This document shows positions 51,866 to 61,055 of a stretch of DNA of 64,000 nucleotides, piece by piece (positions within the stretch are counted from its first letter, which is position 1; each line of letters opens with the position of its first letter). The translations under genes were made by a program, and so were the position numbers. The stretch covers positions 3,472,001-3,536,000 of the forward strand of contig JAHCAY010000001.1 in NCBI GenBank assembly GCA_019634575.1, given 5' to 3'. Source of the DNA: Candidatus Didemnitutus sp. Its GTDB lineage: Bacteria > Verrucomicrobiota > Verrucomicrobiia > Opitutales > Opitutaceae. The notes under the pieces are model-generated. The model saw only the letters and a list, made by a program, of their open reading frames with translations. It did no database searches and was not told where the DNA came from.

Positions 51866-52729
51866 TCAGGGCGCGGCGAGTTTGGCTTCGTAGTAGCGCT
51901 GCACGTCGGCCGAGTGGAATTGCAGCGTGGGTGGCGGCACGAGGCTACCGCCGGATTTCGCAACGGTGGCGAGCGTCGTGAGCAACGTGCGCAGGCGGAG
52001 GACGCGGCGCGTGGAGAGCGTGAGGGCGTCGTTCGGGCCGAATGCCGATTGGTTGAGCAGGGCGAGCTGGGCGGTGGTGAAAGTGTCGGTCCAGCCGTTG
52101 ATCGCGTCTTGAAGCGTTTGCTGTTGGAAGGCGGCGTCGGCGGGCAGCACGACGGCGAAGCCGGCTTTCAGACCGATCCACGCGCGCATCTCGAGAAAGT
52201 AGTCGGCGACGTCGGGGCAAGGCTTGAGCGCGCCGCTCGCGGCGGATGTGGCGAGTGCCTGCATTTGCGCGGTGGCATTGGCGCGCTCGGCGCGGAAGAC
52301 ACCGCCACCGGCGAGCGATTGCTCGGCCCACCACTTGATGGTGGGAAAGGCGGCGGCGAGCGCTTCGTCGCGCGCGGTGGTGAATTTCGCGCCCTTGAGT
52401 TTTTCGAAGGACGCTTGGGCGAGCGCGAACTGGCGCTCGTTGAGGTAGAGGAGGGCTTGGCGGAGATTCAGCGCGGGGCCGAGGACGGGATCGTCGGGGT
52501 GCTGTTGGAGAAACGTCGTGAGCCGTTCGGCGGCGCCGGGCGAGGGCTTGGGTCCGGTGTTGGCGTCGGCGGGGACGGTGGTGGCGAGCGCGGGGTCGGC
52601 GCTGACGAGCATCTCGTAGTTGCTGCTGCGGACGATGTCGCGGACTTGATCGGTCGTGACGCAGCCGCCGAGTGCGAACGCGACGAGCAGGGCGAGCAGG
52701 CGGAAGGAGCGGAGAAGGAGCGGGGACAT
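51866..52729 (-). CDS. Lipoprotein of unknown function
   Basis: A 287-residue protein with a lipoprotein signal peptide (lipobox ALGGC, cysteine near residue 23). The mature part is helical and TPR-like in places (LNLRQALLYLNERQFALAQASFEKLKG), followed by Ala-rich helices. I do not recognise the family. It starts 12 bp after the stop codon of the 655-residue repeat protein, so the two are almost certainly one operon and probably act together at the membrane. Confidence 0.75.
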   Translation of the reverse strand: MSPLLLRSFRLLALLVAFALGGCVTTDQVRDIVRSSNYEMLVSADPALATTVPADANTGPKPSPGAAERLTTFLQQHPDDPVLGPALNLRQALLYLNERQFALAQASFEKLKGAKFTTARDEALAAAFPTIKWWAEQSLAGGGVFRAERANATAQMQALATSAASGALKPCPDVADYFLEMRAWIGLKAGFAVVLPADAAFQQQTLQDAINGWTDTFTTAQLALLNQSAFGPNDALTLSTRRVLRLRTLLTTLATVAKSGGSLVPPPTLQFHSADVQRYYEAKLAAP

Positions 52730-52741
52730 GGCGGGAAAAAC

Positions 52742-54709
52742 TCAGGCGGTTTGCGGAGCGAGGGATTGGAAGGCGGCGAGGAATGGCGGCGAGGTCGGGT
52801 CGAGCGCGGTGAGATTGCCGCGGAGGGCTTGGGCGACGAGGCCGCCGAGGATCGGCGGGATGCCGGCGAGATCGGTGGATTGGCCGAGCTGCGTCTGGGC
52901 GACTTGGAGACCGGAGCCGAGGACTTGGAGGAGGAGTTGCTGGACTTGGGCGGCGACGGTCGGCGCGCCGGGCGAGGCGCCGGTGCGGGCGTAGGCGAGC
53001 AGCGTCTGGTTGGCGGTGTCGACGAGCAGGCGCTGGGCCCATGCGGCGTGGTTCGAGAATGCGCCTTGCACGGCGGAGAGCACGGCTTGCGCGATGCCGT
53101 TGGTGGCGCCGGCGTAGAGCGACGGGTTGCGCGAGATGGCGTCGATGACGGCGGAGGCGAACGCGGCGGCTTGCGCGGAGGTGATCTGGCCGGCGCCGAC
53201 CCAGCCGGCGAGTTGCGTGGCGACGGCGGTGACGACGGGCGAGAATTTCGTGGAAACGAGCTGGGGGTTTTGCGCGAGGGAAGTCAGCGCGGCGCGGAGG
53301 GCCGTCTCGCCGAGCGTGCGCGTGCCGGCGGTGGTGAGGTTCGGCACGGCGGCGAGCGCGGTGAAGATCGACGAGGCGAGCGTGAGCGTCGCGGGGTTGT
53401 TGCCGACGACGAGGCTGGGATTTTTCGCGAGCACGCCGAGCGCGTCGGCGAGCAGCGCGTCGGCCGCGGCGGGAGTGAAGAGGTTGCGCGCGGTGAGTTG
53501 CTGCGCGGTCGTGGCGGCGGCGGCGAGGAACTGCTGGAGCCACGGCGCGCTCGTGAGCGTGGCGAGCTGCGCGGGGTTGGCGGCGACGGTGTCGATCGCG
53601 GCGTCGGCGAGGCGATAGAGCGTGTCGCTGGAGAGGAACTGCGCGTTCGGCGTCTGCGCGAGCTGGCCGACCATCGCGGTGAGCACGCCGGAGAGCAGCG
53701 GCTGGCCGGGCGCGAGCAGCGTGGAGCCGTGTTTCTCGAGCGAAGTGAGGCCGGCGCGGAGGAGGTCGCCCCAGTGATCCTCAAAAAATTGGCCGAGCGT
53801 GGGATTGGCGGAATTTTGGATGATCGGCGCGGCGGCGCGGAGGACGTCGGCGGCGACGAGCTTGAACGACGCGGCGCTCGAGGCGTCGAGGCGGTCGGCG
53901 GCGACGAGCAAGCCTTGGGAAAGGAGGAGCGGCACGCCTTTGCCCTGCAGGAGGCCGAGGAGAAAATTGTCCGGCGTGGGTGAGGCGGCGCGCGCCTTCA
54001 CGAGGGCGTCGAACGTGGCGTCGAGCCAGGGATTCTCGCTCGGGAGCGCGTGGGCGACGTCGAGGGCGGAGTTCAGCGTGATGCCCAGCGCGGTCTGGAG
54101 GAGGGGATTCCAGCTTTCGAATTGGTCCCACTCGGGCTGGGCGAAGCGTTCGAGCACGGACTGAACGACGCTCTGGAGTTTTTCGTCGCGCACGAAGAGC
54201 GCGGTGTTCTCCGCGCCGAATTCCAGCACGGTGTCCGCAACAGCGAGGGCGACGCGGCCGGTGAAGCCGATCTGGTCGTTGCTCGGGCCGGCGCTCAGCG
54301 CGAAGGCGGCGACGCGCACGCTGAGGTCGTTCCAATCGACGTTGGGGAACGCGGCCTGGAGTTGCGCGAGGTAGGCGGCGTCGGGGTTGAAGGTGGTTTT
54401 CGCGACTTCCTCGGGGAAGTATTTGAGGAAGAGCTGATCGAAGACCGCGGTCGGGTTGTTGGCCTCCGCGAGAAAGGTCGCGCGGTCGGCGCCGAAGGGA
54501 TCGGGATCCTGTCCGGCGGTCGCGTTGAGTTGCTGGAGCGCGAGCGCGCACTGGGCGGGGAGGTTGTCGACGCGGACGGTGGGCATGCCGAGCACGAGCT
54601 GGGCTTGCGTGGCGGTTTTCTGCGCCATGAGGCGGTCGAGGCGGCCGCCGAGTTTGACGATCTGCTGGACTGCGGAGAGGACCAGCGAAGCGCTGCCGGG
54701 GAGGATCAT
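52742..54709 (-). CDS. Large helical repeat protein of unknown function
   Basis: A 655-residue protein from the ATG at 54709 (the frame extends upstream without supported coding). No signal peptide. It is Ala/Leu/Gln-rich and almost entirely helical. At least four imperfect repeats of about 50 residues occur near 378, 429, 480 and 527. Each carries a helix followed by an N-P-x-L turn: TVAANPAQL, VLAKNPSLV, SLAQNPQLV, AISRNPSLY. I know no named family with this signature. The operon partner is the lipoprotein at 51866, which suggests a cell-envelope or membrane-adjacent role. Confidence 0.7.
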   Translation of the reverse strand: MILPGSASLVLSAVQQIVKLGGRLDRLMAQKTATQAQLVLGMPTVRVDNLPAQCALALQQLNATAGQDPDPFGADRATFLAEANNPTAVFDQLFLKYFPEEVAKTTFNPDAAYLAQLQAAFPNVDWNDLSVRVAAFALSAGPSNDQIGFTGRVALAVADTVLEFGAENTALFVRDEKLQSVVQSVLERFAQPEWDQFESWNPLLQTALGITLNSALDVAHALPSENPWLDATFDALVKARAASPTPDNFLLGLLQGKGVPLLLSQGLLVAADRLDASSAASFKLVAADVLRAAAPIIQNSANPTLGQFFEDHWGDLLRAGLTSLEKHGSTLLAPGQPLLSGVLTAMVGQLAQTPNAQFLSSDTLYRLADAAIDTVAANPAQLATLTSAPWLQQFLAAAATTAQQLTARNLFTPAAADALLADALGVLAKNPSLVVGNNPATLTLASSIFTALAAVPNLTTAGTRTLGETALRAALTSLAQNPQLVSTKFSPVVTAVATQLAGWVGAGQITSAQAAAFASAVIDAISRNPSLYAGATNGIAQAVLSAVQGAFSNHAAWAQRLLVDTANQTLLAYARTGASPGAPTVAAQVQQLLLQVLGSGLQVAQTQLGQSTDLAGIPPILGGLVAQALRGNLTALDPTSPPFLAAFQSLAPQTA

Positions 54710-55121
54710 GGGAGGAGCGGGTGGCGCGTGGCCGCGCGCGGCGCAGGCAGGCAAGGTGCGAGCGAGGCGAGCGGGCGGGTCGGCGTCAGGCGGGGTTGTG
54801 CTACTCGCGAGGAGTGGCGTGGTGGTGGCCCGTGATAGGGCGGCATCTTTCCCGGCGCGCCGGCAACTGCAAGGGCGCAATGCGCCGTGACGCGCGGGAG
54901 GGCCGCGAGCGGCGCGAAAAGATCTTGGGAGGAGAGCGCGCGCTTGCTTTGCGGCGGGGCGCGGCCTTCGTTCGCGCGCGGGCCAGCTCCTTTCCACGCA
55001 CCCCTTGCGGCTTCGCTCCGAGAAAACCGTCGCGCACCACGCGCGAGATTCGGGGCGAGCCGTCGATCCAGTTTCCCGGCGCGGCAGGGCCATGACGTGC
55101 CGGGCTCACCCGAACACACCC
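54710..55121. other. Divergent intergenic region, nothing recognised
   Basis: About 410 bp between the divergently transcribed repeat-protein gene and the CxxCH-protein gene. It is GC-rich with short ORFs in all frames. I see no repeat, terminator or convincing small gene, so it probably holds only the two promoters. Confidence 0.45.
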
Positions 55122-56756
55122 ATGAAATCCACCGCTGACCACCGCATGCCCCGCGCGCCGCTCGCGCGCCGTCTCGTCCTCCTCGCCGCGCTTTGCGCCG
55201 GCACCGCCTCGTTTGCCCAAGCTCCCGCCGCTGCGCCCGCCACGGCGGCCGGTCCGGCCCCGGCCGGCTTCGACAACTGCCCCATGATCGGCTGGCCGGA
55301 ACTGCTCCCCGCCTACCTGAAGCCGGGCGCGCCGTTCCCGACCGAAGACACCAAGAACATGCCGACGCCCGACTGCGCGTTCCACCAATGGTCGTGGGAA
55401 GCGTTCGTCTGGGCGACCGCGCTCAACAGCAACGGCGTGCCGCGCTTCATGATGTTGCCGACGCCCGCCGATCTGTTCACTGACGCCAAATCCGCCGGCG
55501 ACATCCATCCGCGCAAGCTCAAGCTCGGCCACCGCGCCCTGCAGGCAAAGGCCGACGGCACGTTCACCGAAAGCGCCGGCGCGATCGTCGAGGCCGACAG
55601 CAACATGCTCGTCTCACCGAATGGCTATCCCGTCTACGCCTCGGTGCACATGAACCCGTCGTATTTCGCCACCGCGAAGCGCAACCTCATCGCCACCGGC
55701 GGCTACACCAGCCAGCCGGCGAACGATTTCTTCGACGTCGGCGCCGCTGTCTTCAAAGCCACATGGCTCCGCCTCGATCCCGGCCAGCAGCCGCCCGCCG
55801 GCGCCTACGTCACGCAAGCCGAGGTGCCCGTGCTCACCGTCTACCGCACGAAGAACACCATGACCGTCGCGCCGAGCGGCCAGACCGTCACGGTGAACGT
55901 CGCCCTCGTCGGCTTGCACGTCGTCGGCTACACCGTGAACCACCCCGAGTTCCTCTGGGCCACCTTCGAGCATCAGGACAACACGCCGAAGTTCCCCGAC
56001 AACACCTGGGACGCCACCTCCACCGCGAGCGACCCGAAGGGCTACACCTTCTACCAGGCGAACACGCCGTGGCAGAACATCAACTACAACCAGGGCAACC
56101 AAGCCGCGCCCTACCTGCTGAAGTTCGACCTCGCCTCGCAGAAATTCACGACCGTCACCGTGCCGGTCAACGGCCCGAACTTCACGACCGCCGGCACCAC
56201 GCGCTCCACCTCGGTCGGCACCAACGTCGTGCTCGCGAACCAGACCGGCAGCGAGACCAACTCCCCGCAAGGCCCGTCCAACATCGCTTCGCTCAACAAA
56301 TCCGCGAAGACCTTCTACGCCGGCCTGCCCGCGCCGCAGAACGCCTTCGGCAGCTACTTCCTCGTCGGCACCGTCTGGATGCTCCCGAACACCTACGTGC
56401 CCTCGAACCCGAACGCGCTCACGCTGAACAACACCAACGCCGTCGGCTCCGTGAACCTCGCGAACACCACCGCCGAGACGTTCTTCCAGGTCCCCGCCGT
56501 GCAACCGTCGAACGCCGTGCCGACCACCGGCGGCAACACGATGCTCAACTGCTTCCTCTGCCACAACGCGACCTCGTATAACTTCCAGAACAACCCGCCG
56601 AAACTCCCCGCGCGCCTCGTCGCGCTCAGCCACGTCCTCGGCGCCGGTTCGCCCTACGCGGTGCCGAACGTCATGCCCGTGCTCGTGCCGCAGTCCACGC
56701 CGCCCCCGACGACCGAGGTCAAGAGCCTCGCCGCCCCCGCGCCGCGCCGACAGTAG
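55122..56756 (+). CDS. Exported protein with a single CxxCH motif, function unknown
   Basis: A 544-residue protein from the ATG at 55122 (another ATG at 55146 also leaves the signal peptide LARRLVLLAALCAGTASFAQ). The N-terminal part has CAFHQWSWEAFVWATALNSN and PRFMMLPTPADLF, and the middle is rich in Asn, Thr and aromatic residues. Near the C-terminus NTMLNCFLCHNATSYNF contains one c-type haem attachment motif (CFLCH). Proteins of this shape exist in many proteobacteria as uncharacterised cytochrome-like proteins. It ends at a strong terminator. Confidence 0.75.
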   Translation: MKSTADHRMPRAPLARRLVLLAALCAGTASFAQAPAAAPATAAGPAPAGFDNCPMIGWPELLPAYLKPGAPFPTEDTKNMPTPDCAFHQWSWEAFVWATALNSNGVPRFMMLPTPADLFTDAKSAGDIHPRKLKLGHRALQAKADGTFTESAGAIVEADSNMLVSPNGYPVYASVHMNPSYFATAKRNLIATGGYTSQPANDFFDVGAAVFKATWLRLDPGQQPPAGAYVTQAEVPVLTVYRTKNTMTVAPSGQTVTVNVALVGLHVVGYTVNHPEFLWATFEHQDNTPKFPDNTWDATSTASDPKGYTFYQANTPWQNINYNQGNQAAPYLLKFDLASQKFTTVTVPVNGPNFTTAGTTRSTSVGTNVVLANQTGSETNSPQGPSNIASLNKSAKTFYAGLPAPQNAFGSYFLVGTVWMLPNTYVPSNPNALTLNNTNAVGSVNLANTTAETFFQVPAVQPSNAVPTTGGNTMLNCFLCHNATSYNFQNNPPKLPARLVALSHVLGAGSPYAVPNVMPVLVPQSTPPPTTEVKSLAAPAPRRQ

Positions 56757-56825
56757 GCGGTCGGCGCCCTCGATTCCTTTCGATCGCCGTGTGTGTCAGA
56801 CTGCGAGCCGGCGATCGAGGGCCAA

Positions 56826-56853
56826 AGCCCCGCGGGCAACCGCGGGGCTTTTT
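56826..56853 (+). terminator. Strong intrinsic terminator
   Basis: AGCCCCGCGG pairs perfectly with CCGCGGGGCT around a GCAA loop, followed by TTTT. It lies 70 bp past the CxxCH-protein stop codon and 53 bp before the GreA-like start. Confidence 0.9.
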
Positions 56854-56905
56854 CGCGCCGCGCGCGACTTGCCTTTCGTTTCGCGGCTTGCTCACTCGGC
56901 AACGT

Positions 56906-57526
56906 ATGGCTCCGCCGCGCCGCAAGAACATCTTCCGCCTCGCCCCGCCGCCCCCGATGACGATCTACGTGCGCCGCGGTTTCCTGCGCGTGCTGACGGA
57001 GGAGTTCGAGGCGCTGAAAGTGAAACGCGCCGCGCTCGTGGAGGACAAGGTCGAGGCGCACAGCCAGGGCGACCTGCGCGAGAACTTCGGCTTCAAGGCC
57101 GCGAAGGACGCCATCCGCGCCGTCGACCGCAAAATGGACGACCTCGACCGTTTCTATCGCCGTAACACATTCATCGAAATCGACCCCGCCGCGTGGCTGA
57201 CGAAGCCGACCGACTTTGTCCAACTCGGCCACGTCATCAAAATCGAGAAGCAGGACGTCGGAGCGAAACGGAAGGACAGTTTCAAATTCCTCGTCGCGAC
57301 CTACGGCGAGACCGCGACCGATTCGGAGACGAACATCGAGTGCCTCCCCCACGCATCGCCGCTCGCCGCCGTGCTGCTCGGACTGAAGCCGAACACGCCG
57401 ACGCAAGTGCAGCTCCCCGCCGGCCCGTCGATCCTCACCGTCATCTCGATCCGCAACGCCACGCAACCCGAGCTCGACCGCCTCCTCGCGCCCGTGCGCG
57501 CGCCGGAGATGGAGAGCGAGGAGTGA
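56906..57526 (+). CDS. GreA/GreB-family transcription elongation factor-like protein
   Basis: A 206-residue protein from the ATG at 56906. Residues about 30-85 form the N-terminal coiled-coil finger of Gre factors (VEAHSQGDLRENFGFKAAKDAI, with the conserved GDLxEN and AAK), and residues about 115-195 fit the FKBP-like C-terminal domain (FVQLGHVIKIEKQ, YGETATDSETNIECLPHASP). Gre factors stimulate RNA-polymerase transcript cleavage. The finger tip acidic pair is less clear than in GreA, and the arginine-rich extension MAPPRRKNIFR is unusual, so it may be a Gre paralogue with another role. Confidence 0.82.
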   Translation: MAPPRRKNIFRLAPPPPMTIYVRRGFLRVLTEEFEALKVKRAALVEDKVEAHSQGDLRENFGFKAAKDAIRAVDRKMDDLDRFYRRNTFIEIDPAAWLTKPTDFVQLGHVIKIEKQDVGAKRKDSFKFLVATYGETATDSETNIECLPHASPLAAVLLGLKPNTPTQVQLPAGPSILTVISIRNATQPELDRLLAPVRAPEMESEE

Positions 57527-57735
57527 TTCGGCGCGTCGGGCGAGCAGCCTAAGCCGAAGCCTGCGCATAATACGCGGGCGATTTTCAAGGTGTGTGGCAC
57601 CAAACGGCGCCATTTCGCGCCTTGGGAGGACTGCCGTTCGTCTCGCTCTCCGTCCGGCGGTTACCCCAACGAGAGCCGTCCCGCCGTTCGTTCACCGCCT
57701 GCTGCGCACGGCAAACGTCCGTCACCCTCGCCCCC

Positions 57736-60387
57736 ATGCTCCTCGAAGGCCTGCTCACCCAACCGCACCGCGTGCCCGGCACCGTCGCGCTCATCGCCCC
57801 GGATGGCTCCGTCCTTGCTGCCGTCGCCACGGCGCCTAATGGCCGTTTCGCGCTCACCTCGGCCGCTGTGCCGCCCGGTGCGGCGCTCTACGGTTTCCCG
57901 AATCTCGCGCTCCCCGCCGCGCAGGTGCCCGAGGCCATTTCGCGCTCCGCGAGCGGGCTCGTCTACGAAGCCGCATTGCCGGTCGCACCGCGCGCTGGCG
58001 CGCTCATCTACCTGAACGCCGCTTCGACCGCCGCGCGCGCGTTGCAGGCCGCGAGTCCTGCGCTCACGCCGACGCAGGCCGACGCGCACGTGAAGGGCCA
58101 CCTCTTCGGCGCGATGGTCGCGAAGTTCATGCCCGGTTACTCCGCGGGCTTCCTCGCGCACATCGCCGCGCCGCACGTGCTCGCGTTTCCGAAACTCGAG
58201 GCGACCGTCGCGACCGCCGGCGGCTGGCACGCGTGGGGCGCCAGCCTTGCCACGCAGCGACCGCCGGTGCGGCCGTTGTTCGCCACGCCGCCGCCGCGCC
58301 GTCCTGCGCACGCGGCCGGCTCGTCGCCCGCGCCGTTGTCAGAGGACGATCCGCCGGAGATTCCCCAATCCGCCAAATGGTCCGCCGACGACACGACGTG
58401 GATGGATGTGCTCAGCGCCGAAGATGGCGCGTTCGCCGACAGCATGGAGGATCTGGCGGAGACGACCGACGGCGTCGCCGCAAGCGTCACCGAAAGCGCG
58501 TTTTCCACCAGCGCGTCGGACCTGCTCACGTGGGGCGCCAAGGACCTCGTCGGCGGCATGATTTCCGGCGTGGGCAGTCAGCTCATGTCGCTCGTCTGCT
58601 CGTGGATTTTTAACTCCGGTTCGAGTTCCGTCTCCGCCGCGCTCGCGCAGATCGACCAGCAGCTCACGACCATCGTGAACAATCAGGCCACGATCATCCA
58701 GCAGCTCTCCGCGGTCCTGGCCGAGCTCGATCAGCTCGACGTCAACCTGGTGTCCGAGACGATGGTCACGGCCGTTTCCAACATCCAGTCGTCGGTCCAG
58801 ATCGCCTCCGGCGCCACCACGGCGACTGGCGGCAATGCGCCTGCCACCCTCGCGGCTTTCGCCGCGGAGGTGCTCAATCCTGACGGCGGCGTGGTCCAGT
58901 CGTTGCAGACGATCCACGACACGATCATGGGCGCCGGGCTTGCCACGTCGCTGCCGGCGGCGCTTGCCACTGCGATGACGAGACCCGACGCGGTCTACGG
59001 CACCGCCCAGAATTTTCTCTCCAACGGCAACTGCTTCGCCACCGCGCAGTGGCTGTTTCACTATTATTCGATGCTGCAGACGCAGGGCGTGCAGCTCGTC
59101 ATCCAGGCGCACAATTACCAGGCGAACGCCACCGTCACCAGCGTGACGACTCCGCTGGCAGTCAGTCCCGCCGCTACGGCCGTCTACAACGCCACGCTCA
59201 TCGGCGGCTCCGGCGCCGATGGCTCCGCGCCGAATCTCGTGCAGCAGCGCGATCTGTTCCGCGCCACGTTCTGGCCGTATTTCCATCGATTCCACGGCCT
59301 GCTCGGCGCGCTCCCTGACGACATGGCGACGGGACTCATTCCGCGCGTTTCCGACCAGACACCCGGCACGATCTATTACGAGACCCAGAGCGGCCTGCTC
59401 GTGCTCGGGCACTTCTCCGGCAAGCTGCGGAACTGGAGCGCCGGCACCGACGTGCTGAGCAAGAACAGCACCTTGATCGGCAACGCGTGGAATCTCCCGC
59501 CGGCGCTGACCGCGTGGCGTTATCCGCTCGGATCGGAGTTCGCGAAAATCTTCGCGCCCACCGGCGGACTCTCGCGCTACGGCGGCTGGAATCTCTTCCA
59601 ATACCTCTACGACCAAGGCTTCACCGACGACAAAGCCGACTACGTCGCGGGCTTCCAGTTCGGCGCGATCTTCACCGGTGGCAGCGGCTACTGGGGCGAT
59701 GCGTGGCACACCAACACCCACAAAGCTTGGCCGCAGCCGTCGTTCGCGCACCCGCCCTTCGACATCAACGGCAACCCGATCCCCGTTACCACGAGCCAGG
59801 ACGGCTCCCGTGCCTTCGAGCCGTGGCACTACTGCTTCAACGGCACCTGGCCCGGCGCGCTCGCGTGCAACAACACCTACCGCTTCATCTCGAGCCAGTG
59901 CTACAACATCTACTCACCCGGCGACGCGTCGACCGCGTGGGCGGACCATCCGTGGTTCCAGATCAGCGGCGGCGTCATCGTGACCGATGCATGGGAAGGC
60001 TACCTGCCGCCCGGCTCGTATCCGGCCTCGTGTCAGGACATCGCCGTGACCTTCTCGTGCACCGCGCCGCTGTCCAACGGCACGACGACGCAGGTCACCT
60101 TTGATCTGACGACGCGCGGCGACATCGCGCTCTCGGTCGTGGACGGCGTCGTGTCCGTCGTGAATCCCTACGCGCCGCCGCTCGTGAACGGCGCGCCGGC
60201 CTTCGCCGCCGGCCCGCGCACCGGTTATCTTCCGCCCGGCAATTACGCCGGCTGCACGAACGTCCAGGTGCAACTGGTCTGTCAGGCCAACAACGGCTAC
60301 GGCTTCGTGCCCGCGAGCTTCGACCTCACGCCCTACGCACTCGGCGGCGTCGCCATCGCGAACACCGACGGCGTGCTCACGGGCTGA
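57736..60387 (+). CDS. Large modular protein with two C-terminal cyanovirin-like repeats
   Basis: An 883-residue protein from the ATG at 57736; the frame continues upstream but reads like non-coding sequence. No signal peptide is evident. Residues about 225-340 contain a hydrophobic segment (GGMISGVGSQLMSLVCSWIF) and an amphipathic coiled-coil stretch (ALAQIDQQLTTIVNNQATII), reminiscent of helical pore-forming toxin domains. The middle is rich in Tyr, Trp and Gly. Two repeats near 755 and 830 share GYLPPGxY, SCxDIxV, FDLT and a final DGV pattern, resembling the CVNH lectin fold. Function unknown; toxin or carbohydrate binding is inference. Downstream terminator at 60440. Confidence 0.7.
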   Translation: MLLEGLLTQPHRVPGTVALIAPDGSVLAAVATAPNGRFALTSAAVPPGAALYGFPNLALPAAQVPEAISRSASGLVYEAALPVAPRAGALIYLNAASTAARALQAASPALTPTQADAHVKGHLFGAMVAKFMPGYSAGFLAHIAAPHVLAFPKLEATVATAGGWHAWGASLATQRPPVRPLFATPPPRRPAHAAGSSPAPLSEDDPPEIPQSAKWSADDTTWMDVLSAEDGAFADSMEDLAETTDGVAASVTESAFSTSASDLLTWGAKDLVGGMISGVGSQLMSLVCSWIFNSGSSSVSAALAQIDQQLTTIVNNQATIIQQLSAVLAELDQLDVNLVSETMVTAVSNIQSSVQIASGATTATGGNAPATLAAFAAEVLNPDGGVVQSLQTIHDTIMGAGLATSLPAALATAMTRPDAVYGTAQNFLSNGNCFATAQWLFHYYSMLQTQGVQLVIQAHNYQANATVTSVTTPLAVSPAATAVYNATLIGGSGADGSAPNLVQQRDLFRATFWPYFHRFHGLLGALPDDMATGLIPRVSDQTPGTIYYETQSGLLVLGHFSGKLRNWSAGTDVLSKNSTLIGNAWNLPPALTAWRYPLGSEFAKIFAPTGGLSRYGGWNLFQYLYDQGFTDDKADYVAGFQFGAIFTGGSGYWGDAWHTNTHKAWPQPSFAHPPFDINGNPIPVTTSQDGSRAFEPWHYCFNGTWPGALACNNTYRFISSQCYNIYSPGDASTAWADHPWFQISGGVIVTDAWEGYLPPGSYPASCQDIAVTFSCTAPLSNGTTTQVTFDLTTRGDIALSVVDGVVSVVNPYAPPLVNGAPAFAAGPRTGYLPPGNYAGCTNVQVQLVCQANNGYGFVPASFDLTPYALGGVAIANTDGVLTG

Positions 60388-60439
60388 GCGCGACGCGATT
60401 GAGCCGAGACACCGCGCGATCTACCGCAGCGCTCTCATC

Positions 60440-60473
60440 CGCCCCGCGACTCCACGATTGCGGGGCGTTTTTT
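60440..60473 (+). terminator. Intrinsic terminator after the cyanovirin-repeat gene
   Basis: CGCCCCGC pairs perfectly with GCGGGGCG around a 12-base loop and is followed by six T residues. It lies about 53 bp past the stop codon. Confidence 0.88.
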
Positions 60474-60649
60474 GGCGAACGTCCGGCGACGACGGCAGTT
60501 TCGTGATCTCGGCGTCGGATTACTTTCGCCGCCGATCCCACGATGGTGGCATAACGCGCCGCGCGGACGCGCTCGGACCCGCTGACGCAGCTGGCGCGCT
60601 TCCTGAAGCGCTGATCTGGCTATTGGTTGCACGAGTCACGTTGCGACAA

Positions 60650-60991
60650 ATGCCGGCTTTTGACAGCGTGGTGAGTTGTCTGACTGAGTTTATCGGTGCT
60701 GACCGACTGCCGAGCGATTTGGAAAAGCGTCTTTTGCTGGCGCTAGATCCGCTGGCGCAGGAGACGGCCGCGACCGATTTGCGAGGTCGTTATTTGCGCG
60801 GCGAGATAACGAGAGTTGCTGTCGCCGAAGGACTGCACGCGCGAGCATGGGCCGGCTTACTCGCCAGTCGGCTCAGTGCTGCGTTTGAACGGAGAGCGGA
60901 AGAGTTACCTGACGTTTTGCTCCGCTGGAAAGAAATCTGCGCTACCGATCCTCTGCCAGAGATTCGACGCGCATGGCGTTCGTCCGAGTAG
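60650..60991 (+). CDS. Small protein of unknown function
   Basis: A 113-residue ORF from the ATG at 60650 (MPAFDSVVSCLTEFIGADRL). The same frame is open from a TTG at 60458, but that start lies inside a terminator hairpin. The predicted protein is helical (LEKRLLLALDPLAQETAATD, ERRAEELPDVLLRWKEI) and of no family I know. It is closed off by the terminators at 60440 and 61007. Codon usage is less biased than in neighbouring genes, so a recent acquisition or a decayed gene is possible. Confidence 0.45.
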   Translation: MPAFDSVVSCLTEFIGADRLPSDLEKRLLLALDPLAQETAATDLRGRYLRGEITRVAVAEGLHARAWAGLLASRLSAAFERRAEELPDVLLRWKEICATDPLPEIRRAWRSSE

Positions 60992-61006
60992 TCCGGTAGG
61001 AAAACC

Positions 61007-61032
61007 AAAGCCCCGCACCTCGGCGGGGCTTT
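61007..61032 (-). terminator. Bidirectional terminator below the gcvP tail fragment
   Basis: AAAGCCCCGC and GCGGGGCTTT form a perfect 10-bp stem with a 6-base loop. Read on the minus strand it is followed by GGTTTT. It probably began as the terminator of a gcvP gene, whose last codons remain at 61056 on the minus strand, and may also serve the plus-strand ORF at 60650. Confidence 0.75.
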
Positions 61033-61055
61033 GAAAGGGTTATGTTCGCGTTGGC

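Noticed and set aside
51818-53983. A 721-codon plus-strand frame opposite the lipoprotein and the repeat protein
   Set aside because: Glu/Gly/Arg-rich low-complexity translation typical of an antisense shadow. The minus-strand reading has a lipobox, a signal peptide and tidy gene spacing.
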